The notes under the pieces: model-generated | Told to the model about the DNA's origin: nothing | Seen by the model: the letters and a program-made list of their open reading frames with translations, nothing else | Database searches by the model: none | Source of the DNA: Pomphorhynchus laevis | Taxonomy: Eukaryota > Acanthocephala > Palaeacanthocephala > Echinorhynchida > Pomphorhynchidae | Length of the DNA: 64,000 nt | NCBI GenBank assembly: GCA_012934845.2 | Contig: WNNJ02000108.1 | Coordinates: forward strand, 496,001 to 560,000 | Direction: 5' to 3' | Translations under genes and position numbers: made by a program | Shown here: piece by piece, positions 32,639 to 45,200 of the stretch | How the letters are laid out: every line of letters starts with the position of its first letter | Position numbering within the stretch: the first letter of the stretch is position 1

Positions 32639-33884
32639 CTAATTACAATGGAAATGCCAAATTTTTCATAATCACTCATTAATTAATTATTGATTAATTT
32701 TTTTGTCTCGTTGTCATGATTTTTTAAATAAAAACTACACTCGCTCCACTAATCTATAAATATTATTTGATACATTTGATTTGTTATCCGGCATTACAAC
32801 CTTATTAAATTATTAGATCTTTTAATCTTTGAATTTTAAGAAATATCTAAACAATTGTAGATGCGAATAAATAGCAGCTTAACGATTGATCGACGACTAG
32901 CAGAGAATGTAGTTACTAACTTGACAAATAAATTTGGGACAAATATTGTAACAGGTAACTCTATTATTTTTTTCGAGGAGCCGAACGACAAAAAAATCAT
33001 ATACAGTTATAATGTAATAATTTGTGATATAAACTATTAGATTTTAATCAAGGAGTGAAACTTTTAAAATAATAATTAAATAAAAAATAGTATTAATTTA
33101 TAATATTTTTAATTAAATAGTGAAGAATTGCATTATGAAAATATTAAAGTATTTAAAAATATTAAAATTTAAATTTTTATTTAAATATCAAATATCGTAA
33201 TTTACGATAAATTACGATAAATATCGTAATATATAATTTTTATATATATTTAAAGATTTAACTATATTGCATCTGTGAGCTTAAATTCTTCTAGAAACAA
33301 TACCTGTGAGGATAATATCGTGTCACAATAAGAGGAAAAATATTTAAAGATATTAAAATTTTTATTTAAATATTAAATATCGTGAAAATGAACATTTAGT
33401 GAAAAGGATTTATTATAATTTTATTGTGATGGCAATCCAAATTTAAATAATATTGCAGATTTCGAATTCCCATGAATTTGTATCGTAACGTTATTGACTT
33501 CTTATTGTGGATCACCTAATACTATGATATGGTTTTCCTACTGCTGCGCGTTAAAATATATAATATGTACTAAACTAAAACAATAAATTCAGTAGAATAA
33601 TTTTGTATACATTAAGTTACGACAAAAATGCGATAATTTATCAAATTAAGAAATATAATATAAAAATTTCTCGGAATTTAGCTTTAGGATTGCACAGCAT
33701 ACAAAAATAACACAGGGAGCACATATATTGATATTTATTCTCAATAATTTTATACTAAAGGTTAAATTCGTCATAAATAAACACAACTTGATCTTATATT
33801 AGTTCTACAAAGTTAGATAAAGTTTTTGCTGCAATCAATTTATATAATTGAATTCGATTTTAATGAATACATACTAAGATATTA

Positions 33885-34281
33885 AATATATGTTTCGATA
33901 TATTAATGATATATGTGTATTTAATTCTAATAATTTTTATTCAATAAGCGAACAAATTTATCCAGATAGCCTTATTCTTAATAAAACTGATATTGATGAT
34001 AAAGAATGTATATATCTAGATATGAAAATTAAATTAACATTAACTAAAACTACTATTAATTTATATCGTAAAGATGACATATTTAAATTTACAAGAAACA
34101 TATTTTTGCATGAGCATTCATGCATACCATATAATATAAAATATAATACATTAAATAATGAAATTTCAAGAATTGCAACAATATGTAATGATATTGGCTT
34201 TCTTCAAAATCATTTAAATAATTTAAAAGATACATATTTTAAACTAGTTACTATAAAAATAACATCAAGCAGAAAATATCT
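33885..34281 (+). mobile_element. Naiad-like PLE, internal fragment (copy 3)
   Basis: About 395 bp closely matching 22637-23020 of copy 1. It encodes the RT from MFRYINDICVF through HEHSCIPYNIKYNTLNNEI to FKLVTIKITSSRK. The catalytic box reads INDI, so one of the two aspartates is replaced. Similarity ends abruptly at about 34281, where the open frame continues to 34384 into unrelated sequence. Neither the 5' part nor the 3' region of the element is present. Confidence 0.8.
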
Positions 34282-34384
34282 GTTTGATTACCAACGCAGA
34301 TTTAATTTAAAATCAGAAAGGATTTTAATTAAATTTGCAAAATGTAAGGCTAAAGTGTTCATTAAATCTAAATGTCAATTATAG

Positions 34385-36085
34385 TAGATGAGTCGTTTAA
34401 TCTTCAGCCAACATTAAAAGGCCCTAAACGGTCCATCAACACTGAAATGTAGCGTACTGTTGTTGGTTTATAAATTGGATTTAAGCAACGTGCAAAATGA
34501 AACAGTCATCAAAATTTAATTTGAATATATATATCTATTGCCATGAATAAATATTGTTACTTAAATTTTATATTTAGGTCGTGCATACAATGAATTTACA
34601 GAAATATGATATGATCTTATCCCTTTTAGAGGAGATACGTTAAATTGAATGATTATTTTGTCAAGTTAAAGTATAGATTCAATTTAAAAATTAATATTAA
34701 GATTGAAACCCAATTTAATTTAATATTAATTATTTAAAATTAATCAAATTTGATATTTTAATTTGTAAAATGGCATTTACCTCTTCAAATGAAATTTTAA
34801 AAGTAGAGAAGTTGCTATGTATTAATTATTTTTAATTTCAAATCTCAAAATTAAGTTCAAAGTATTCTTATAGTGTTATAATAAATTACAGTATATTTTT
34901 AAATCTATCATCCACTAAGTTGATGCATTTAACGCATAAGTCATATAATTTGCGTTAAAAGTGTTATTTTCAAATATTTTTTAAACTCTTATTTTCAAAT
35001 ATATTTCTTATTAAGAAATAAGCAACAATACAACAGGAACATATGCACTTCATGTAAAACACAAATCGATGAAAATTCAATATTCTCTTATTTTTGTTCT
35101 ACTTGTATTAATAACCTGGTTGATCTGGCGTAAAAGGAGAATGGTAATCAAATATCGTTAAAAAATTTTACAAATACTTTCGAAAATATATTGTGTTATA
35201 ATATAAGTTATTTAGAAAACTTTCAGATTCAATAGTTTTTACTATTAGTAAAAACTAATAGTAAAAAAAACTATTAAACTAATAGTTTTAATCATTGCAT
35301 ATCTAACATGACTTTTTGCAAATAAAACTAATTATCGAATTCGATAAATTATTTATTCGCAATGATTTTTTTTATTATTTATTACAGTAATATTATAATA
35401 TTATTTAATTATAATTATTATAATATAATATATAATATTGATATCCCATCATATTATATATTTAGATATTGTATTATTTAGATATTTTGATTTATAATAT
35501 GATTAATTTACAAAGTGAGGGCACAATTTTAGAGAGTGTAAGTTGAATTTTTGCAAATCTAATTTAATATATCTAATATTTAATTTATCATATTGATATT
35601 ATATTATTTTATTTGGATATATTAATATATATGCAACCTTTTTACACTAAGTCCCTTTTAAAAAATAAAAAGGTCTGCGAAATGTTTATGGATGTCATGT
35701 AAAAAGAAAGAAAAATATGGCTTAACGGATGCCGATAAAGTACTCAATGATTAGAATAGAATGATAAAGTCGCAAACATATCATCATAAATTCTAAGATT
35801 ATATATCTCCAAAACAGAATTAAACTGACATTTAATAAAACCTTTGAAAAATAAGTCACGATTTATCGAAGGATATCTTAAAATCTATAAAACGTGCATA
35901 TAATGTGATCGTAAAGCACATTTCACAAGATCATAATGGCATCATAATGAGAGATTAGGACAAATACTGAATTGCTCGTAATACGATTCCATTTATTTAA
36001 TGTAATCCTTCCTCTTATACTGTACTTTAATAAAGCCCTACCTTCATCGGAATTGTATGATTGAAAAAAGTCATTAAATAGTTGA
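34385..36085. other. AT-rich gene-free DNA
   Basis: No coding similarity. Local palindromes occur, for example TACTATTAGT facing ACTAATAGTA near 35240-35260. Confidence 0.45.
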
Positions 36086-36089
36086 GGTC

Positions 36090-36240
36090 AATAATCAACC
36101 AGCAAGCAGGTCGTAGACTTTAGATGTTCGATGCATAATTTATCTGGTCCATTAGCTTTATTGTTTTTCATAATAACTAGTGATATCTCGACTTCATCTA
36201 ACGTAAATAAAGAGTTATGCGGATTACAATAAAATATACC
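36090..36240 (-). pseudogene. Short LINE RT N-terminal fragment
   Basis: FTLDEVEISLVIMKNNKANGPD followed by KLCIEHLKS resembles the conserved start of LINE RT (F...EV...L...K..KA.GPD.I..E.LK). Only about 45 residues are recognisable. It could be from any of several LINE clades. Confidence 0.45.
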
Positions 36241-36474
36241 AAGTAGATGAACAGGAATCTCCATCGAGGTTGGGTGACAAAGAAAAGACAAAAATTACTT
36301 TACCCATTCAAGTAAAGAAATCCGAGAAGTAACCTTAAATGTTCTGTTAGTAGCCAATGTGAAGTGTTTACTCTTTTACCCTTACGATATTTTGCAGCAC
36401 GATAAACGTATAATTTGCGTAGTTGCAAATGGTCATATCAAACATTTTAATTTAAGTACTTTATCCTATGCTTA

Positions 36475-37100
36475 GCCTAATAAAGGATCCACACATTAAA
36501 AAATCTTTTTATAAATTTTACGTTTAGGTCATATGACCATTTTCAAGATAGTAGTTTACACAAAAGTTGACCTATATCCCATGGCTATGGAAGAGTACGA
36601 AGAAATTTCCTTAGTCCATACTATCGATAGGGGTTTATTAGTCCATACAATTCATGTTTTATACAATAAAACATGAAGTGATTTTTATTCTATGTTTAGG
36701 CATAATAAATTATCCAAACAAGAAAAGTTCTTTTATAAATTTTACAACGTTTCAGTCATACACAGCGACCATTTTCAAGATAGTACCTATTTATAAAAAA
36801 TTGCCATATACCCCATGAGTATACGAGGAATATGTAAGAATACGTAAGAAAACGAAGATATTTTTAGTCCATACTATTGATGGAAATTCATAAATTATAG
36901 TTCGATGGACTAATAAAATCACATCGATATTATGGACTAAGAAAATTTCTTCGTTTTCTTCCGTACCCATGGGAGGTTATAAGAAGCGATTTTGTAAGGT
37001 TACACTGTGACCCTTGAAAAGGATCACAATGTATAACTAAACGTTGTAAAAATTTAGAACACTTAATCGCATGGATTCTTTATTATGCATAAAAATAGAA
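36475..37100. repeat. Foldback element with a partial third arm
   Basis: A module with TTTTATAAATTTTAC, ..CATTTTCAAGATAGTA, ..CCCATG.. and GAAGA.AT.T..TTAGTCC occurs directly at about 36480-36640 and 36700-36890. It recurs inverted at about 36930-37090 (GTACCCATGGG, CCTTGAAAAGGATCACA, GTTGTAAAAATTTAGAA, then ATTATGCAT). The last two form imperfect arms of about 160 bp flanking a 40-bp centre, as in foldback DNA transposon derivatives. No coding capacity. Confidence 0.55.
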
Positions 37101-37789
37101 TTAGATGACGCACGAATGTGATTTTAACAAAATAAATACTTTATCTTAAAAAATATAATTTATAACGGAAGATTGTAACATTTATGACTAGATGAGTAAT
37201 AATAACTTTTAAATTAATTCATTCTTATCGCGATATATTAAATCGATATTATATTATACCTTCATAAATCATTTCACTATTATTCAAGAAAAAGAGTCTG
37301 CATAATTCTACCATATCCATATGGAGCAATGACGTACTAAACGACTTGTTTGTTCAAAACCGGTAACGGCAGGAGTTATTATTCACGCTGCGCGGAATAA
37401 AGTGTTTGAACAAAACGTTTTATTCGTTTTATTCATTTGATAAAACGTTTACTACACCGAAAAATATGGTATTCATAAATTATTTTAATGTAAAATGATA
37501 ATAATCATCTATTTGAATATTCTACTATCATCCAGATGCTATCGTATACATATTTTAGTAATAAATAGTACACAAAACTATTTGTGTACTATTAGTACAC
37601 AAATAGTACTATTTGTACTATGATATACAAAACACATCCTTTCTATTTTAATTACTATACATTTTGTTTACTATAAAGCGGTGATCGATTATTACCACCA
37701 TATGAGCTAACAGTATGCTGCCGGTAAGTTTAGTTGATGAAAAGTCTAAGGATATACGAGCGCAAAATTATATTTTAAGGGTATACACA

Positions 37790-39550
37790 AGCTCTCAGAT
37801 TATTAAATCAATTTAGTTACATTTCGAAATCTACATAACAAGCAAATGTCCGGAGAGTTTATTTGAACTATCAAATAATCCTCAAAATTTAGAGTAGACC
37901 CTCAAAATTATATTTAATGGTCTACATATACTCTAAGGCGTTCTAAGCAATTTAGTCACATTTCGAAATCTGCATGCGCGCAAATGTCCAAAGAGATGTT
38001 GGAACTAGCAAATAATCCTCAAAATTATGGGTAGACCCTCAAAATTATATTTTAAGGGTCTACATATACTCTAGGGTGATCTAAGCAATATAGTCACATT
38101 TCGATATCTGCATGCGAGAAAATGTCCAAAGAGGTTGTTTAGACTAGCAAATAATCCTCAAAATTATGGGTAGACCCTCAAAATTATATTTTAAGGGTCT
38201 ACATATACTCTAAGGCGTTCTAAGCAATTTAGTCACATTTCGAAATCTGCATTACAATCAAATGTCCAAAGAGGTTATTTAAACTATCAAGAAACTATCA
38301 TAAACTCTAAGGTGTTCTTCGCAATATAGTCACATTTCGAAATCTGTATGCAAGCAAATGTTTAAAGAGGTTTTTTTAACTATTAAGAAACTATCATAAA
38401 CTCTAAGGTGTTCTAAGCAATATAGTCACATTTTGAAATCTGCATGCAAGCAAATGTCTAGAGAGGTTATTTGAACTATCAAATAATCCTCAAAAGTTTA
38501 AGTAGACTCTCAAAATTATATTTTGAGTGTTTACATAAACTCTATGATGTTCTAAGGAATATAATCACATTTCGAAACCTTCATTAAAGCAAATGTCTAA
38601 AGAGGTTATTTGAATTATCAAATAATCTTTAACATTTTGAGTAGACCCTCAATATTATATTTTAAGAGTCTATATTTTAAGACTCTAGGGTTTTCTAAGC
38701 AATATAGTCACATTTTGAAATCTGCATTACAAGCAAATAGCCTGATAGTTTATTTGAACAATCAAATAATCTTTAAAATTTTGGGAATAACCTCAAAATT
38801 ATATTTTTAAGTTTATATAAACTATAAGGTGTTTTATGGAATATAATCACATTTCGAAATCTTCATTACAAGCAAATATTTAAAGAGGTTATTTGAACTA
38901 TCAAATAATCTTTAACATTTTGAGTAGACCCTCAAAATTATATTTTTAGAGTCTACATATACTCTAAGTTGTTCTAAGGAATATAATTACATTTCGAAAT
39001 CTGCCTTACAAGCAAATAGCTAGATAGGTTATTTGAACTATTAGATAATCCTCAAAATTTAGAGTAGATCATCAAAATTATATTTTAAGTGTTTACATAA
39101 ACTCTAAGTTGTTCTAAGGAATATAATCACATTTCGAAATCTTCATTACAAGCAAATGTCTAAAGAGGTTATTTGAACTATTAGATAATCCTCAAAATTT
39201 AGAGTAGATCATCAAAATTATATTTTAAGTGTTTACATAAACTCTAAGTTGTTCTAAGGAATATAATCACATTTCGAAATATGCATTACAACCAAATGTC
39301 CAGAGAGGTTATTTGAACTATCAAATTATCTTTAACATTTTGAGTAGACCCTCAAAATTATATTTTGTGTGTTTATAGCTTGATAGATTATTTGAACAAT
39401 CAAATAATCTTTAACATTTTGAGTAGACCCTAAATATTATATTTTAAGAGTTTACATAAACTCTAAGGTGTTCTATGGAATATAATCACATTTCGAAATC
39501 TTCATTACAAGTAAATGTCCAAAGAGGTTATTTGAACTTTCAAATACTAC
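37790..39550 (+). repeat. Satellite array, about 138-bp unit, 13 units
   Basis: The landmark TCACATTTCGAAATCTGCAT with its variants recurs thirteen times, mostly 137-141 bp apart with a few units of about 98 bp or up to 220 bp. Complete units also contain GCAAATGTCCAAAGAGG, ATTTGAACTATCAAATAATC, and a hairpin in which GTAGACCCT faces AGGGTCTAC. Divergence between units is moderate, so the array is not recently homogenised. Confidence 0.85.
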
Positions 39551-39959
39551 ATTTAATCATTTTTATATTAAGTTACTAAATAGTATAAATGAGATAAATA
39601 AGCCAAATGAGATTAATGCAATTAGACATTAAAATTATTCAATCATTAGTTCATTATTTGAAATAAGTGCTTACCTTGTAGGCATTCATTGATATATTTC
39701 GAAAGAGTTTTTAATTAAACAACGTAGTGATCTTTCATCCTTTTATTATAAAGTCTACTCTGCATAAATGTAAAAGTTAAGCGATTTTAAGGGATTCATA
39801 ATAGACAAAGCTATCTAAAAAGATTACTTAAAAATATTTCCCTAACGGTAGTACATTCTAATGGGTTTTTCTCATTCAATACTCCAATCATTAGAATTCA
39901 TAAGGTTTGCAGATCAACCATTAGGCCAGCATACAAAAGTTTCCTCGCAACGATTTTAA

Positions 39960-40630
39960 TCTAAAGTCTCGCTTTAGCTTAAGATATCCGTCGTATCATC
40001 CAAACTCCGAACAGTCGAATTCTTAAAAGCGTTACTTTTAAAAGTCTCGCTTCAGCTTAAAATATCCGTCGTATCATCCGAACTCTGAACAATCGAATTC
40101 TTAAAACTTACTTTTAAAAAGTTTCGCTTCAGCTTAAGTCTCACTTCAGCTTAAGATATCCGTCTTATCATTCGAACTCGGAACAATCGAATTCTTTAAA
40201 TCCTTACTTTTAAAATATCCCGTATTATCATTCAAACTCAGAACAATCGAATTATTTAAATCCTTACTTTTAAAAAGTCTCGCTTCAGTTTAAGATATCC
40301 GTCTTATCATCCAAACTCAGAACAATCGAATTATTAAATCCTTACTTTTAAAAAGTCTCGCTTCATCCCAAGTCCCGCTTCAGCTTAAGATATCCGTCTT
40401 ACCATCCAAACTCAGAACAATCGAATTCTTAAAATCCTTACTTTTAAAAAGTATCGCTTTAGCTTAAGATACCCGTCTTATCATCCAAACTAAGAACAAT
40501 CGAATTCTTAAAATCCTTGCTTTTAAAAAGCCTCGTTTCAGCTTAAGTCTCGCTTCAGCTTCAGATGTATGTCTTATCATCCAAACTCAGAACAATCGAA
40601 TTATTCAAAGCTTTACTTTTAAAAACACCG
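39960..40630 (+). repeat. Minisatellite array, about 80-bp unit
   Basis: Units carry TCTCGCTTCAGCTTAAGATA, TCCGTCTTATCATCCAAACT, CAGAACAATCGAATTCTTAA and CCTTACTTTTAAAAAG. About eight units with some partial ones; the sub-block GTCTCGCTTCAGCTTAA is doubled in several. It begins only about 400 bp after the 138-bp satellite ends, but the two share no obvious sequence. Confidence 0.8.
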
Positions 40631-40899
40631 AAGACAAATAATCCATAGTACCCAAAATAGCTCATTATTTGGATATCTGTTGCTATAAACTTCTGTTATC
40701 AGATGAATAAAAAATATATTTTATATTTTGTTCTCAATGAAATTATTTATTCCGTGCATATAAAAGAACGATCGATCTAATGTAAAAGGCGATTGTAATA
40801 TTTTGATCAACATGAGTCATTTTAATTATTAGCATGTAAACTGAATTCTTAAAATTATTAATGCATTTTTAACTTAAAATGCATGGTTTGTTATGTCAA

Positions 40900-40993
40900 C
40901 AAACGTTTGAGCCGGCGGCAAATGTTATATTTGGCGCCGGTTATATTATATTTATCAATATTAATACAAACGTTTGAGTCGGCGGCAAATGTC
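40900..40993 (+). repeat. Short direct repeat with CAAACGTTTG palindrome
   Basis: CAAACGTTTGAGCCGGCGGC plus AAATGT at about 40900-40925 recurs at about 40967-40992 with one change (GCC to GTC). The intervening DNA holds GGCGCCGG. GC-rich islands like this are unusual in the surrounding AT-rich DNA. Confidence 0.6.
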
Positions 40994-42081
40994 TTCACGC
41001 AACGACTAGTTTTTTTCTAAAATATTAATAAATTCTTGATTTAGATAGTTGCGCTGATTATAGAGGGCAGAAATTCGTCACCATCCGGTTATAATCGTTA
41101 TTCCAAATTTGTCAACGAAACACCAGTTAAACAAGATAATATAAACAACATCAACCTGAACCTATAATTTCAAAATGGTTGACTAAGTAGAATGACAAAC
41201 AATTTACCTGTTTGTAATGTTTTATTACATTTTTATCTTATTTTTTGCTTTTGTTCAATTTACCGTTTTTAATGTTTACGGATTAAAAAAGTTTAAACGA
41301 TTTGTTTAAAAGAGCACATAAAGATGCAGTTATGAAAGAGATTTTGTTCACGTAATGCAGAAAGAGTGGATCAGTGAATTTTATTGAAATGACCCATAAT
41401 TCTAAAATAAAAACTACTCGCATTAGATAGCTCACGATTTACTGAAAGTTCAAACCAAGTGCTAATTTACGTAATTAGCAGTCGGTGATATCAAAGCAAT
41501 AACTAATTGAAATGATTAATAAAAAATAATTATTAATTACTAAATCAATCATTAATTTAGCAATTACTTACTAAAACTAAATATTAATACTTTTAATATT
41601 ATCGAGCAAATCATTGATTATACACCAACCTTAATCGACAAAAGCTACATTTTAAAATCGTATCAGCAAATTCTGACGAAATATCCAGATTTTAATTTTA
41701 TAAATCAGTTAACTTATTAATCATCTGATTTTATTTTTATTTTTTAAATTATTTTATTAAATTATAATTATGGAAATTATAATAATCAATTTATTAAAAA
41801 ATCATTAAAATTAAAAATAATATATTGATAATAATATAAATATTTAAATATTAAAATTGTTAAAGAATTGCCCGCTACTAATCTACAATAATAAAATTAA
41901 ATTTCTTAATAATTTTATAAAAGTAATTAGCAAAACTAAATAGTACTTTGTTAAATAAAGGTTTGCACGATATGAATTTACAACGTAGATCCAATTAACC
42001 AGATTTTACTTTCGAATACATAGAAACAAGTAATGCTACTTATTATTTATTAACATAATTTATTAATTATGGTAGATAACT
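40994..42081. other. AT-rich DNA downstream of the transporter gene
   Basis: No gene is recognised. It would include the 3' UTR of the SLC17-like gene on the minus strand, immediately below its stop at 42082. Confidence 0.4.
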
Positions 42082-42234
42082 TTATATCGGCTTAATCGAA
42101 CTTATTGTAATGTAGATGAGAGAACCGACTAAGTTAACAAGAGCTGCAATCACGAAAACCGGATACCAACTTCCATGTGAAGCACTGACCAGATGAGCAG
42201 ATAATGGCCCTGTAAGAATGGCAGGAATTGTCGC
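42082..42234 (-). CDS. SLC17-like transporter, last exon
   Basis: Phase 0; 50 codons plus TAA at 42082-42084: ATIPAILTGPLSAHLVSASH, then GSWYPVFVIAALVNLVGS, the last helix pair. The intron to the previous exon is 47 nt. The C-terminus is short (SSIKPI), without a long cytoplasmic tail. Confidence 0.8.
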   Translation of the reverse strand, partial: ATIPAILTGPLSAHLVSASHGSWYPVFVIAALVNLVGSLIYITISSIKPI

Positions 42235-45200
42235 CTACAAAAATAAAAATAAATAACATGTCGGGTTGTGTTCACACTTACAATTGTGTTCGATATCGCA
42301 AACGACAGTGCAGCATTAGATGGCGCAATGTCAACATGATTGCTCAAATGGCCAACTGAATTGAGCGACAATAATCCCATCGACAGAGATATCAAGCTAT
42401 AAAATATGACAAAATGTTTATTTAGTAAAAGATAGAAATCAAAATGTTATCAAAGTTCAATAAAGTATTAAATTTATATACAATATCTATAATTAGAAAA
42501 TATTACAAAAAAAAACATTTTGTAGTTGATAACGTTTACTTGCGCTTTCACTCAACTTTTCGAAGCAGCACTCTGCAATACCGAACAAAATGGTTAAAGC
42601 TTATCAATCTACTCACGTTTATTTCGTGTATTAAATTATGATTTTAATAAATTTAAATACCTTAAAGTGAAGAAATAATAAAGCTTTCAGCACTTTTACC
42701 ATGGAAAGTAAAAGTCCCAATTACAAATGTAAGTTTAAAAATGAGATGCAAAAGACGATTGCATTAAATCATTACGTAAAATAATAATCGAGTAAATGAA
42801 ATCATTTTTCTTTATTTGCAGGATTAGGAATCTTAATTTTAGTAAAAAATATCTATCAGAAAATAAGGATAATTATATCTTACAATTATATAATTATATA
42901 ATATATATTATATATATCATATTATATATATCATATTATTATATTATATATATTATATGATATAATTATAATATTATATAATATTAATTATATAATATAT
43001 AATTATATTTAATTATCTTTATTTTTGGAAAATTAAATTTCTCTACTTTATAGAGAAATATAGTAGTATCGTTGCCCGCAAATAAAATTGATTTCGAAAA
43101 ATCAATTTTAACACAAATCAATTTTGAAAAATTGATTTGAGTTAAAGGGCCGACTTTTGGAAACAATCATCTTACTTCGTAAAAACAAAGAATTGTAGCA
43201 GATATTTTCCAATTTTCCAAAAGGTCGGGACATTGGTATTCCACGAAACAATATTTAAATTATTAAAATTTTTATAATAAACGGATGTTTTTAAAATATC
43301 AGTTGATGTTCCACTAATGACGACATCTAAAATTGCTAATCTTTTTATCTAATTCTATCTAATTCTATTGTCCACTAAATATTTTTATCAAAACAATTTA
43401 TTGCTTTTAATATGTCATGTACATCAATTGTGTTATCACAAATAACAAACCTATCATCGACATATCTAATTCACATAGTAATTCCATCCATCTAAGTAAT
43501 ATTATTTAATTCCCAATTTCTCATATATAATTCACTAAGAATGGGTGCTAGAAGATTTCCCATTGCGAGACCATCGTTTTGTTCATTTACCTCATCATTA
43601 AATTTAAAAATTGTTTTATTTGTGCATAAAACACGCAATTCGGTCCACTCTTTAAAACAAAGTTCAAAGGAATCATCCGAATTTTCCTTTAAGTTTAGCA
43701 GCTAGCTCAATAGCTTTATTAGGGGGCACATTAGTGAACATCGAAACAATTAAAAAACTAATCATCGTTTTACCCTTTGCATTATAGTTATGGATCATTT
43801 GAGAGAAATGAATTCCATCCTTAACGTGGAAAAAATGGGATATATCTAATAATGATTTAATTTTCCTCGCAATTATTTTTGATATGGTATATGAATATGT
43901 CATAAATGATGCAATAATAGATCATGCATAATGTTCCTTTTTATGAATTTTTGGGAGTACATATAACCAGATTTCGAATTTTTTGATAAACAAGTTCTTA
44001 AAATGTTATTATCTATTTTATTATTTATAATCATCTTTTTCAGTAAAAAGAAAATTATTAAATACTGTATGTCGTTTTAACGTGTCGTCTCTGTTTAATT
44101 TATAAAATTTTGAATTGTTAATAACATCCGTACCTAATTTTATATATTTTACGTTATTCATTACAACAAAACAATTAGTTTTATCAGATTTACAAATTAC
44201 AAAGTCCTTTTTTTATTTTCGCTAATTTCGTTTTTAACAATTTTAATGTCTTTGTTTAACTCCTATTGGTTCGAACCTGAATTAAAGAGTTTCTTATGTA
44301 TTTAGTTTTTTATATGGCTTTTTGAATTAAAACATGTGTTTTCGAATTCAATGAAAAACATTTTAGGTTCTGAAAATATTATCTTTGGTGTAAAGTTAGG
44401 ACCCAAATTTAAGACTATAACTAGATTAGTACTTAATTCTTGATTAGACCAATTTACAAATTTGTTATTAATTCTGTTTGGGTCACCTTCACAAGTTCTA
44501 ATGCTTTGTATATTTTAAAAGCATTGTAATTTTCTGAAGATGCTAACAAAAGTTAGCGAAATACCAATAAAACATTTCCTCTTTCCTTTGATCCAGCTCC
44601 AATAATGGATCATTATCAATAATTTAAAATAATTGGGTATATTAAATTTATATTCTATTGATTAATAAAATAGCCATTAAATGGATAGATACGAATTTTA
44701 ATTAAGCATTCGACAAGTGTAGAACTGAAATGTTTTAAATCTAAAACTTGTTTAGCTTGTTTAAAAACTCTAAATCTATAAAATATAATATTCAGTATTA
44801 ATAATAACGAATTGTTCATGCAACTCGTTAATCCCAGCATCGTTAGAATTTCATTTAAATCGAAATCAGTAATACTAACAATACAGCAGAGTGTATTCCA
44901 TGAACGGTTGTAAACATCAATAGAAGTATGCCTGGACAGAATAACCCAAAGAAAGTCATGATCCTTCGCATAGATAACTGAGAGCATTGATGCTTATTAA
45001 TTATGTAATCTGCCAAGTGTCCGACCACTATATTTCAAATAACAAATGACATGTGTGTGAAAAAATATGTAGATACAAACTAATAAACTAATAATAAGGG
45101 AAAATTAAAATGCAAATGCAAAATTATGAAATTTGAAATTAACAAATCCGGTAAATTGTACTAAGAAATAAAGAAATTAATAAATTTATTAAAGTTTGAT

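Noticed and set aside
37790-40630. CRISPR array
   Set aside because: Repeats are continuous tandem units without unique spacers, and the DNA is clearly from a eukaryote with spliced genes.
42444-42641. 65-codon plus-strand frame beside transporter exon 6
   Set aside because: Low-complexity basic composition, opposite strand, no motif. I also looked at a strong-looking acceptor on the minus strand here (TATTGCAG) for the missing exon, but no frame gave SLC17 similarity with fitting phase.
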